Shown here one piece after another: positions 8,728 through 18,528 of a stretch of DNA of 64,000 nucleotides (positions are counted from its first letter, which is position 1; each line of letters begins with the position of its first letter). The notes under the pieces are model-generated. The model worked only from the letters and a program-made list of their open reading frames with translations. It was not told the origin of the DNA and did no database searches. A program made the translations under genes and the position numbers. The stretch lies in NCBI GenBank assembly GCA_035626475.1, contig DASPNP010000078.1, forward strand, positions 17,767-81,766, in the 5' to 3' direction. This DNA comes from DASPKT01 sp035626475 (GTDB lineage: Bacteria; Pseudomonadota; Alphaproteobacteria; Azospirillales; Azospirillaceae).

Positions 8728-10398
8728 ATGCGGATGTGGATGGCGGTCGCGGCGCTGGCGGCGCTGCTGTCGGGACGGGCGCTGGCGGCACCGGCCGACC
8801 TCATCCTGTGGGGCGGCCCCATCCACACGGCCGAGGATACGGCCCCCATGGTCGAGGCCGTGGCGGTGGCGGCCGGCCGCATCGTGCATGCCGGCGACCG
8901 CCGGGGCGCCGAGGCGCTGAAGGGTCCCGCCACGACCATCATTGATCTCCGGGGGGCGGCGCTCTATCCCGGCTTCACCGACGCCCACGCGCATCTGCGC
9001 GGCATCGGCGAGCGCGAGATCACCTTGAACCTGGAAGGCACCGCCTCGCTGGCCGAGCTGGCGGCGAAGGTCGCCGAGGCCGCCCGGGGCGTGCCGGCGG
9101 GCGGAATCGTCGCCGGCCGCGGCTGGATCGAGACGCACTGGCCGGAGAAGCGCTTCCCCACCCGCCAGGACCTCGACGCCGCGGCGCCGGGCCGTGCCGT
9201 GATCCTGATGCGCGCCGACGGGCACGCGCTGGTCGCCAGCTCACGCGCGCTGGAGCTGGCCGGCATCACCCGCGCCACGGCGGCGCCCAGCGGCGGCGAG
9301 ATCCTGAAGGATGGGGCGGGCGAGCCCACGGGCATGCTGATCGACGCCGCCATGCCGCTGGTGACCCGGCTGCAGCGCGAACCGGACGAGGCCCAGCGCC
9401 GCCGCGCCTACGGGATCGGCGCCAGGGTCTACGCCGCCCAGGGCTGGACCGGCCTGCACAATATGGGCATCGAGCTGGAGGACGTGGCGCTGCTGGAACG
9501 CATGGCGGGAGAAGGCGCGCTGCCGCTGCGGGTCTACAACTCCGTGGCCCGCATCCAGGGCGAGCGGCTGGTGCGCGAGGGCGCCCGCGCCTCGGCCGAC
9601 GGGCTGGTGGTGACGCGGTCGGTAAAGCTCTATGTCGACGGTGCGCTGGGCTCGCGCGGGGCGGCGCTGCTGGAGCGGTACGAGGATGCCGACACGCGCG
9701 GCCTGCTGCTGGCGAGCCGCGAGGAGTTGATGCCCTTCCTGACGGCGGCGCTGGAGCGCGGCATCCAGGTCAACACCCATGCCATCGGCGACCGCGCCAA
9801 CCGGCTGGTGCTGGACTGGTACGAAGAGGCCTTCAAGGCCGTGCCGGCCGCGCGCCGCGCCGTCGCCGACCCGCGCTGGCGGGTGGAGCACGCCCAGATC
9901 GTCGACCCGGCCGACATCCCCCGGTTCAAGACGCTGGGCGTCATCCCCTCCATGCAGCCGAGCCACGCCGTCGGCGACCTGCACTTCGCCCCGGCGCGGC
10001 TGGGGCTGGACCGGCTGGGCGGCGCCTATGCCTGGCGGTCGCTGGTGGCGCAGGGCGGCATCGTCGCCGGCGGCTCCGACGCGCCGGTGGAGCGCGGCGA
10101 CCCCCGCATCGAGTTCTACGCCGCCGTGGCGCGCAAGGACCTGAAGGGCTTCCAGGGCCCCGGCTGGCACCCGGAGCAGGCGGTGGACCGGGCGACGGCC
10201 CTGAAGATGCTGACGCTGTGGCCGGCCGTGGCCGCCTTCCAGGACTCGGACCTCGGCAGCATCAGGGTGGGCAAACGCGCCGACCTGACCGTCTTCGCCA
10301 CCGACCTGATGAAAGTGCCGGAGGCGGAGATCCTCACGGCCAAGCCGCTGCTGACCCTGGTGGACGGGAAGGTGCGGTTCCGGGCCGAGGGCTGGTGA
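8728..10398 (+). CDS. Secreted amidohydrolase (YtcJ-like, amidohydrolase family 3)
   Basis: A metal-dependent hydrolase of 556 residues with an N-terminal signal peptide (AVAALAALLSGRALAAP), so probably periplasmic. The TIM-barrel metal ligands and loops of the family are visible: PGFTDAHAHL, NTHAIGDRAN, RVEHAQIVDPADI, SMQPSHAVGD and GGSDAPVERGDPR. The C-terminal composite beta domain ends GKRADLTVFATDL. The start is the ATG at 8728 with GGAGGGAACC before it, since upstream codons are not plausible. The family acts on amide or ester bonds of very different compounds. The substrate here is unknown and neighbours give no hint. Confidence 0.88.
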   Translation: MRMWMAVAALAALLSGRALAAPADLILWGGPIHTAEDTAPMVEAVAVAAGRIVHAGDRRGAEALKGPATTIIDLRGAALYPGFTDAHAHLRGIGEREITLNLEGTASLAELAAKVAEAARGVPAGGIVAGRGWIETHWPEKRFPTRQDLDAAAPGRAVILMRADGHALVASSRALELAGITRATAAPSGGEILKDGAGEPTGMLIDAAMPLVTRLQREPDEAQRRRAYGIGARVYAAQGWTGLHNMGIELEDVALLERMAGEGALPLRVYNSVARIQGERLVREGARASADGLVVTRSVKLYVDGALGSRGAALLERYEDADTRGLLLASREELMPFLTAALERGIQVNTHAIGDRANRLVLDWYEEAFKAVPAARRAVADPRWRVEHAQIVDPADIPRFKTLGVIPSMQPSHAVGDLHFAPARLGLDRLGGAYAWRSLVAQGGIVAGGSDAPVERGDPRIEFYAAVARKDLKGFQGPGWHPEQAVDRATALKMLTLWPAVAAFQDSDLGSIRVGKRADLTVFATDLMKVPEAEILTAKPLLTLVDGKVRFRAEGW

Positions 10399-10410
10399 GT
10401 GGGACGATTC

Positions 10411-10492
10411 GTAGGTCGCATGGAGCCGCAGGCGTAATGCGACGTGCCCCGCCGAGGGTGTCGCATTGCGGCTCCGCCTCCATGCGACCTAC
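10411..10492. repeat. Inverted repeat, family 2 inner element, solo copy
   Basis: GTAGGTCGCATGGAGCCGCA begins the element and its near-perfect inverse ends it at 10492 (...CCATGCGACCTAC), giving an 82-bp palindrome with an inner GCGACGTG/GTGTCGC portion. The same element occurs inside larger repeats at 22981-23060, 31432-31514 and 35708-35790. Here it is alone, between two convergent genes, where it may act as a bidirectional transcription stop. Confidence 0.85.
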
Positions 10493-10501
10493 GGAAGCCG
10501 T

Positions 10502-10867
10502 CTACGAGACGCCGTCCAGCATGGCGGTCAGCGCCCCGGTCAGATCCTCGGCGGTGACGGGCTTGCGCAGCACCGGTTCGCCCGGGGCCGGCAGGTCCGT
10601 CTCCTCATAGCCGGTCAGCCAGGCGAAGGGCACTCGGCGGGCGCGCAGCGCCTCGGCCACGGCGGCGGAGAGCCCGTCGGCCAAGCGGCAGTCCAGAAGG
10701 GCGCTGTCCGGAACCCGGCTCGACAGCATCTCCAACGCTTCCCGAACCGAACGCACGGGTCCCACCGGCTCGTGGCCGAGCCTTGAGACGAGGTCGCACA
10801 GGTTCAGCGCGATCAGGAATTCGTCCTCGACGATGAGCACGCGCTTGGCACCGCTCGGCATCGCCAA
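10502..10867 (-). CDS. Single-domain response regulator
   Basis: A 121-residue stand-alone receiver domain with no output domain. The acidic residues Glu14-Asp15 (IVEDEF), the phospho-acceptor Asp59 (ALLDCRL), Thr85 (WLTGYEE) and Lys102 (LRKPV) are all present, so it should be phosphorylatable. The WLTGY and RKPV sequences resemble the small receivers paired with HWE-type kinases in alphaproteobacteria. That link is inference, as no kinase is adjacent. It is convergent with the amidohydrolase, and a family 2 palindrome separates the two. Confidence 0.88.
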   Translation of the reverse strand: MAMPSGAKRVLIVEDEFLIALNLCDLVSRLGHEPVGPVRSVREALEMLSSRVPDSALLDCRLADGLSAAVAEALRARRVPFAWLTGYEETDLPAPGEPVLRKPVTAEDLTGALTAMLDGVS

Positions 10868-10961
10868 TCCCCCGTCCGGTTCGGGACCATCCGCCCCGGT
10901 TTCATTCGTTTCAGGGCGGGGGGATGCTGATCCCGGTCGCCCGATCCGCCTGTGACCGCGC

Positions 10962-11720
10962 TCACACCGCTTCGGAGAAGCGCTTGACCGCCTGTTTGCT
11001 CATCCGCTGCAGGTAGAGGTAGAGGTCGTCGAAATCGGCGACGTCCGCCAGCGCCCTCACGTCGCGCAGGAAGATGTTCTGCCCCTCGATCTCGATCAGC
11101 CCGCTCTCGCGCAGCTTGCGCATGGTGCGGTTGGCGTGGACCAGGCTGAGGCCCAGCGTGTCGGCCAGGATTTCCTGGGTGACGGGCAGCTCGAACTTGT
11201 TGTCGTTGGCGAGCGACACGACCTCCAGCCGCTTCAGCAGCTCCAGCAGCATGTGCGCCATCCGCTCGAAGGCGGTGCGCTGGCCGAGGCCGGTGGCGCG
11301 CTCGGCGATGATCGCCTCCTCGCGCGCGCTGAACCAGGCGAAGGCGGCGGCCAGCTTGGGGTGCTTGCGGTACATCTCCGCCACCAGGTCGGGCGAGAAG
11401 ACCGAGAGGCTGGCATCCGTCAGGGTCGCCACCGAATGGTCGGACAGCTCGAACAGATTGGCGAACAGGCCGAAAGCATCTCCCGGAAGGAGAAAATTCA
11501 CGATCTGCCGGCGCCCGTCGGACAAGGACTTGTATCGGATCGCCCAGCCGCTGTGCAGGATGCCGACGCCGGGATATTTTTCCCCCTGCTTCACCAAGTC
11601 GGTACGGGCGGAGACTGTCCTTCTGTCGCGCTCAAGTTCCGCGATGAAGTCGCGCTCGTCCGTTTGAAGGGGAACCACCGCCTCGATCTTCTTGATGAGC
11701 GGGCTCGTCTTCGTAGGCAT
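10962..11720 (-). CDS. Crp/Fnr-family transcriptional regulator
   Basis: A 252-residue regulator with a cyclic-nucleotide-binding-like beta roll (about 25-145; GWAIRYKSLSDGRRQIVNFLLPGDAFGLFANLF) followed by a Crp-type winged helix (about 155-235; LPVTQEILADTLGLSLVHANRTMRKLRESG). The N-terminus lacks the cysteine cluster of true FNR proteins, so it is not an iron-sulfur oxygen sensor of that kind. The phosphate-binding Arg of CRP is not evident either. The SLVHANRTMRKLRESGLIE recognition helix is typical of a large uncharacterised alphaproteobacterial group. It is divergent from a small hypothetical gene with 241 bp between the starts, and no clear operator is seen. Confidence 0.88.
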   Translation of the reverse strand: MPTKTSPLIKKIEAVVPLQTDERDFIAELERDRRTVSARTDLVKQGEKYPGVGILHSGWAIRYKSLSDGRRQIVNFLLPGDAFGLFANLFELSDHSVATLTDASLSVFSPDLVAEMYRKHPKLAAAFAWFSAREEAIIAERATGLGQRTAFERMAHMLLELLKRLEVVSLANDNKFELPVTQEILADTLGLSLVHANRTMRKLRESGLIEIEGQNIFLRDVRALADVADFDDLYLYLQRMSKQAVKRFSEAV

Positions 11721-11961
11721 CAGGTCCCTGCGTCCGGACAGTTTTAACTAAGTTCTTGATGGCGCGGGCCGAAGACCCGGTGCCGCAATATGGACGTGCC
11801 GGTCCCGCTGCTCCTTAACAAATGTGAATAGAAGACCGGCCACAGCGAATTTAGTGCTAGGGACAAAGTAGCCGCCGGCCTGTTGTCGTACTTCAAAGGC
11901 GTGCGTGGTGGCCGAGACGGACCCCGGAGGGAAGGGGTAGCGCCGGCCGGAGGTGGCATGG

Positions 11962-12303
11962 ATGAGTGACCCGGCCGGTGGGGGCCAAGCGCGGACGGGA
12001 GGGAAGCGGACGGTGGCGGACGACCGCGCCGCCGCCCGTGCCGCCTTGTCCCTGCTCGAATCCCTGATCATCGCCCTGCTCGAGGCGGGCGTCGTAACGC
12101 GGGCGGAGATCGAGGGGCTGTTGCTGGACGCCCGGGCCAGCCATGACGGCCAGCCCGGGGATCACGACGGTGTGGGCGCCCACGAGCCGACCGACGCCAT
12201 CGACGTCAAGGCGGGCCGGTTGATCCAGCGCATCGTCGAGGGCTCGCTGCGGGCGGAGCAGGGGGCGCCGCCCAACGTGTCCTCCCCGGGCGGGCCGTCC
12301 TGA
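11962..12303 (+). CDS. Small hypothetical protein
   Basis: I do not recognise this 113-residue protein. It has a Gly-rich start, a strongly helical middle (ARAALSLLESLIIALLEAGV, then TRAEIEGLLLDAR), and a second helical piece (DAIDVKAGRLIQRIVEGSL). The tail is Pro/Gly/Ser-rich. There is no signal peptide. The ATG at 11962 is preceded by GGAGGTGG; a GTG three codons earlier is less likely. Codon use matches the neighbours. It lies divergent from the Crp/Fnr gene and 72 bp before the next gene. Confidence 0.6.
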   Translation: MSDPAGGGQARTGGKRTVADDRAAARAALSLLESLIIALLEAGVVTRAEIEGLLLDARASHDGQPGDHDGVGAHEPTDAIDVKAGRLIQRIVEGSLRAEQGAPPNVSSPGGPS

Positions 12304-12375
12304 CCGGCGGAGGGGGCGCACACCTGCAATCACTTCCGGACTAGCCTCGCGGCTCATCCATTCCGGGAGATTTCC

Positions 12376-12825
12376 ATGAGACGCCGCGTCCTCGCCGCCC
12401 TCGCCTTCCTCTGCTTCGCCATGCCGGCCGCCGCCGAGCCCGACACCGAGGCCTGGCGGCGCGAGGTCATGGCCGTGGAGACGGCCTGGAACAAGGCCGT
12501 GTCCGACCGCGACCCCAAGACCATCGAGGGCATCCTGGACGACCGCTTCGTCTTTGTCGGGCCGAACGGCGCCATGGCGGACAAGGCCGGGCTGGTGGCC
12601 ATGGCGGCGACGCCCGACGCGACGGTGGAGCCCTTCGTCACCGAGAACGTGAACGTCCGTTTCTATGGCGAGACGGCCGTGGTGACGGGCCATTTCGACC
12701 AGCGCGGCACCTGGAAGGGCAAGCCCTTCGCCAGCCGCTACGCCTACACCGACGTCTATGTGCGCGGCCCGTCGGGCTGGAAGGCGGTGTCCGCCCACGC
12801 CACGCTCGTTCCGCAGGCGAAATAG
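12376..12825 (+). CDS. Secreted NTF2-like protein (DUF4440/SnoaL type)
   Basis: A 149-residue protein with a cleavable signal peptide (VLAALAFLCFAMPAAAEP). A single NTF2-like alpha+beta cone domain follows: an opening helix VMAVETAWNKAVSDRDPKTI, then ILDDRFVFVGPNG, VNVRFYGETAVVTGHF and the closing strands YAYTDVYVRGPSGWKAVSAH. Such domains bind small hydrophobic ligands or act as simple isomerases or hydrolases. The pocket does not tell which. The ATG at 12376 has a GGGAG-like site 10 bases before it. Confidence 0.82.
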   Translation: MRRRVLAALAFLCFAMPAAAEPDTEAWRREVMAVETAWNKAVSDRDPKTIEGILDDRFVFVGPNGAMADKAGLVAMAATPDATVEPFVTENVNVRFYGETAVVTGHFDQRGTWKGKPFASRYAYTDVYVRGPSGWKAVSAHATLVPQAK

Positions 12826-12937
12826 CCTGCCCCGGCAAATCCGCGCGGACGCCATGCCGACGCCATAAATCCCGCGTTTCCTACAGTGTGCGCGGGAACC
12901 GTCCCGCGCCTGCTCATGCGGGCCCTGGAGGGCCGGG

Positions 12938-13687
12938 ATGGTCACCATGTCGAGGATGCGTATCGCCGCCGTTTCCCTCGCCTTGCCGCTGTTGGCCGCC
13001 GGGTCCGCCGCCGCCGGGTCGATCACCCTGTACGAGGGCGGCGGCTTCCAGGGGCAGAGCGTCACGGTGCGGGGCGACGTCGAGAACTTCGCCCACTACC
13101 ATCCCTGGAACGACCGTGCCCGGTCGCTGGTGGTCAATTCCGGCACCTGGGAGGTCTGCAAGCACAAGAACTTCAAGGACTGCACCATCCTGCGCGGCGG
13201 CGCCCGCGTGCAGGATTTGGGCGCCATCGGCCTGTTCGCCCGCATCTCCTCGGTCCGGCAGCTGGACGACCATGCCTGGCGCGACCGGGACCATGATTGG
13301 CGCGACCGGGACTGGCGCGACCGAGACTGGCGTGACCGTGACCGTGACCGCGACTGGCGGGATCGCGACCGCCGCGACTGGGACCGCCGCGACGATTGGG
13401 GCCGCGATCCCTGGGGCCGCGACTCGCGCTACGACGATCCGCGCTACCGCGACCGGACCGGCTGGGGCACCCCGCCGCGCGGCCGCGACGACGTGATCTG
13501 GAACGATGGCCCGCGCGGCGGCGGCCTGTCGTCCTGCCAGCAGCGGGTCTACAACGGGCTGGCCCAGCGCTTCGGCTACAATGCCCGCGTCAGCTTCAGC
13601 GGCGCGGCGAACGAGGGCGCGGTCAACTGGAACGGCGAGTACTGGCAGTTCCGCTGCACCAACAGCGAGATCAACATCTGGCAGTAG
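12938..13687 (+). CDS. Secreted beta/gamma-crystallin-like protein with charged WRDRD repeat
   Basis: A 249-residue exported protein. A signal peptide (IAAVSLALPLLAAGSAAAG) leads into one beta/gamma-crystallin-like unit (about 28-110; ITLYEGGGFQGQSVTVRGDV ... SGTWEVCKHKNFKDCTIL). A highly charged linker of about 70 residues follows, dominated by repeats of WRDRD and its variants (about 113-180), and then a C-terminal domain (CQQRVYNGLAQRFGYNARVS ... WQFRCTNSEINIW) with two cysteines. Crystallin units often bind calcium and are structural. The role of the repeat is unknown. The ATG at 12938 has GGAGGGCCGGG upstream. Confidence 0.8.
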   Translation: MVTMSRMRIAAVSLALPLLAAGSAAAGSITLYEGGGFQGQSVTVRGDVENFAHYHPWNDRARSLVVNSGTWEVCKHKNFKDCTILRGGARVQDLGAIGLFARISSVRQLDDHAWRDRDHDWRDRDWRDRDWRDRDRDRDWRDRDRRDWDRRDDWGRDPWGRDSRYDDPRYRDRTGWGTPPRGRDDVIWNDGPRGGGLSSCQQRVYNGLAQRFGYNARVSFSGAANEGAVNWNGEYWQFRCTNSEINIWQ

Positions 13688-13704
13688 GTCGGGGCGGCGC
13701 CTGA

Positions 13705-13942
13705 ATCCCTCTCCCCCTGAGGGAGAGGGATGGGCCCCAAACCGCAGGTTTGGGAGGGTGAGGGGTCGGCGGGCGACAGCCCGACGTTCTCGACCTATGT
13801 TCCAGGATCAGCCGTCGAGTACGTCCGCCTGCGGCGGCCGACCCCTCATCCTCCCACGCTTCGCGCGGGTCCCATCCTTCTCCCTCAAGGGGAGAAGGAT
13901 CATGAGGACACCGCATCCTTCTCCCGCAAGGGGAGAAGGATG
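13705..13942. repeat. Dispersed palindromic repeat, family 1, copy 2
   Basis: This copy has the same outer hairpins as 3246-3443 (CTCTCCCCCTGAGGGAGAGG on the left, CTTCTCCCGCAAGGGGAGAAG on the right) and the same GGGAGGGTGAGGGG / CCCCTCATCCTCCCA arms, around a different centre. The right terminal hairpin is present twice, at about 13877-13899 and 13917-13940, so the end looks duplicated. The element separates the convergent crystallin-like and metH genes. Confidence 0.85.
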
Positions 13943-13950
13943 AACAACCC

Positions 13951-16638
<2,688 letters not shown>

Positions 16639-16693
16639 CGCTTCAATTCCGGTAGGGCGCTTCGGGAAGGCGTCTTGGCAGGGGACAACCGGC

Positions 16694-17770
16694 TCAGAAG
16701 GCCGGCATCTCGAACGGCTCCAGGCCGGCGAGGCGCATGCGGGCGGGGCGCTCCACGGGCGGGCGGGGCTTCACGCCCCGGACCGCCTCGGCGATGGCCT
16801 TGATGTGCGGCGGCGTGGTGCCGCAGCAGCCGCCGACGATGTTGACCAGCCCGTCCTGCGCCCAGCCCTGCAGGTGGGCGGCGGTCTGGGCCGGCGTCTC
16901 GTCATAGGCGCCGAACTCGTTGGGCAGGCCGGCATTGGGATAGGCGGACACGAAGGCGTCGGCGACCCGGCTAAGCTCCTGCACATAGGGGCGCATCAGC
17001 TCGGCGCCGAGAGCGCAGTTCAGCCCGATGGAGAAGGGCCGGGCGTGGCGCACGCTGTTCCAGAAGGCCTCGGTCGTCTGGCCCGACAGGGTGCGGCCGG
17101 AGCGGTCGGTGATGGTGCCAGAGATCATGACCGGCAGGCGCAGCCCCGTCTCCTCCAGCACCTCGTCGATGGCGAACAGGGCGGCCTTGGCGTTCAGCGT
17201 GTCGAACACCGTCTCCACCAGCAGCAGGTCGGCGCCGCCGTCGATCAGGCCCCGGGTCTGCTCGGCGTAGGCCGCGCGCAGCTCGTCGAAATCGACGTTG
17301 CGGAAGCCGGGGTCGGTGACCAGCGGGCTGATGCTGGCGGTGCGGTTGGTGGGACCGAGCGCGCCGGCGACGTAGCGCGGGCGGGACGGGTCCTTCGCCT
17401 CGGCCTCGTCGGCGGCCTCTCGCGCCAGACGGGCGCCCTCGAGGTTCAGCTCGTACGCCAGCTCCTCCATGCCGTAGTCGGCCATGGCGATGGTGGTGGC
17501 GCTGAAGGTGTTGGTCTCGAGGATGTCGGCGCCGGCGGCCAGGTACTCGGCGTGGATCGCCTTCACGATGGCCGGTTGGCTGAGGTTCAGCAGGTCGTTG
17601 TTGCCCTTGACGTCCTGCTTCCAATCACGGAAGCGCTCGCCCCGGTAGCCGTCCTCGTCCAGCTTGTAGGTCTGGATCATGGTGCCCATGGCGCCGTCCA
17701 GCACCAGGATGCGCTCGGCCATCAGGCGGGGCAGCAGCGTCAGGCGGTCGTCGCGGGTCATGCGCGGCAT
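16694..17770 (-). CDS. Methionine synthase, homocysteine-binding part (split MetH)
   Basis: A 358-residue betaine-homocysteine methyltransferase-type domain equal to the N-terminal module of MetH. The start of the barrel (ILVLDGAMGTMIQTYKLDE) and the zinc-binding cysteines (GLNCALGAE and GGCCGTTPPHI) are intact, so it should bind and activate homocysteine. It is translated separately from, and just upstream of, the folate/B12 part, with 55 bp between. GGAGG lies 8 bases before the ATG at 17770. A perfect 20-bp palindrome about 87 bp upstream is the likely operator for the pair. Such splits are known in several alphaproteobacteria. Confidence 0.93.
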   Translation of the reverse strand: MPRMTRDDRLTLLPRLMAERILVLDGAMGTMIQTYKLDEDGYRGERFRDWKQDVKGNNDLLNLSQPAIVKAIHAEYLAAGADILETNTFSATTIAMADYGMEELAYELNLEGARLAREAADEAEAKDPSRPRYVAGALGPTNRTASISPLVTDPGFRNVDFDELRAAYAEQTRGLIDGGADLLLVETVFDTLNAKAALFAIDEVLEETGLRLPVMISGTITDRSGRTLSGQTTEAFWNSVRHARPFSIGLNCALGAELMRPYVQELSRVADAFVSAYPNAGLPNEFGAYDETPAQTAAHLQGWAQDGLVNIVGGCCGTTPPHIKAIAEAVRGVKPRPPVERPARMRLAGLEPFEMPAF

Positions 17771-17856
17771 GGGAGGCGCCTCCAGGCAAACGGCGAAGGC
17801 CGCCAGGGAGGGCGGCCGGTCGATCGCAACTTACACGCCCCGACCCACGCTTTCAA

Positions 17857-17876
17857 ACATAAAGATATCTTTATGT
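17857..17876. promoter_or_regulatory. Perfect 20-bp palindrome upstream of the metH pair (probable operator)
   Basis: ACATAAAGATATCTTTATGT is its own reverse complement over all 20 bases. It sits 87 bp upstream of the homocysteine-part ATG and about 170 bp before the divergent hydroxylase genes. It is markedly A+T-rich in a G+C-rich surround. ArsR-type regulators of the S-adenosylhomocysteine-responsive SahR group use palindromes with a central GATATC upstream of methionine-cycle genes in Proteobacteria. I infer this is such a site. The regulator gene is not in the window. Confidence 0.6.
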
Positions 17877-18045
17877 GACGCATGTGATGCTCCGGGGCGG
17901 GTTTCTGTTCCAATCCGGTCGTGCCAATTGCCCCGCCGTAAATTCGTGTAACCCGGCCGTAACGTTTCGGGACATGCCGGGGAGGGAGGAGTACAGCCCA
18001 GTCTGGGAAAGGGTTCGCAACTCCAGGCACGAGAGGAGAGCGAGG

Positions 18046-18528
18046 GTGAAATACGCTCTGACGGTCAATGGGTCGAGGCGGGAGGTGGAGGCGGATGCCG
18101 ACACGCCGCTGCTGTGGGTGCTGCGCGAGGAGCTGGGGCTGACCGGCACCAAGTTCGGCTGCGGCGCCGCGCTGTGCGGCGCCTGCACGGTGCATGTGGA
18201 CGGCGTGCCGGTGCGCAGCTGCTCGCTGCCGGTGGAGGGCGCGGCCGACCAGCGCATCACCACCATCGAGGGCCTGTCGACCGACCGCTCGCATCCGCTG
18301 CAGAAGGCTTGGATCGAGGAGCAGGTGCCGCAGTGCGGCTACTGCCAGTCCGGCATGATCATGGCCGCCGCCGCCCTGCTGGCCGAGAAGCCGCAGCCGA
18401 CCGACGCCGACATCGCCGAGGCCATGACCAATCTCTGCCGCTGCGGCACCTACACCCGCGTCCGCAAGGCCATCCGCCGCGCCGCCGGCATGGTCGCCGA
18501 CGCCGCCCCGGGGAGGGCGCCGGCATGA
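18046..18528 (+). CDS. Molybdenum hydroxylase 2Fe-2S subunit (IorA-like)
   Basis: The small electron-transfer subunit (160 residues) of a xanthine-oxidase-family hydroxylase. The N-terminal plant-type ferredoxin cluster motif is FGCGAALCGACTV with a later Cys in VRSCSLP. The second cluster, in the helical domain, uses QCGYCQSGM and LCRCGTY. The start is GTG at 18046, with GAGAGGAG 10 bases before, giving KYALTVNGSRREVEAD. No signal peptide is present, so export would be by hitch-hiking with the Tat-tagged large subunit. Its stop overlaps the next start (ATGA). The family includes isoquinoline 1-oxidoreductase and aldehyde oxidases; the substrate is not known here. Confidence 0.9.
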   Translation: MKYALTVNGSRREVEADADTPLLWVLREELGLTGTKFGCGAALCGACTVHVDGVPVRSCSLPVEGAADQRITTIEGLSTDRSHPLQKAWIEEQVPQCGYCQSGMIMAAAALLAEKPQPTDADIAEAMTNLCRCGTYTRVRKAIRRAAGMVADAAPGRAPA

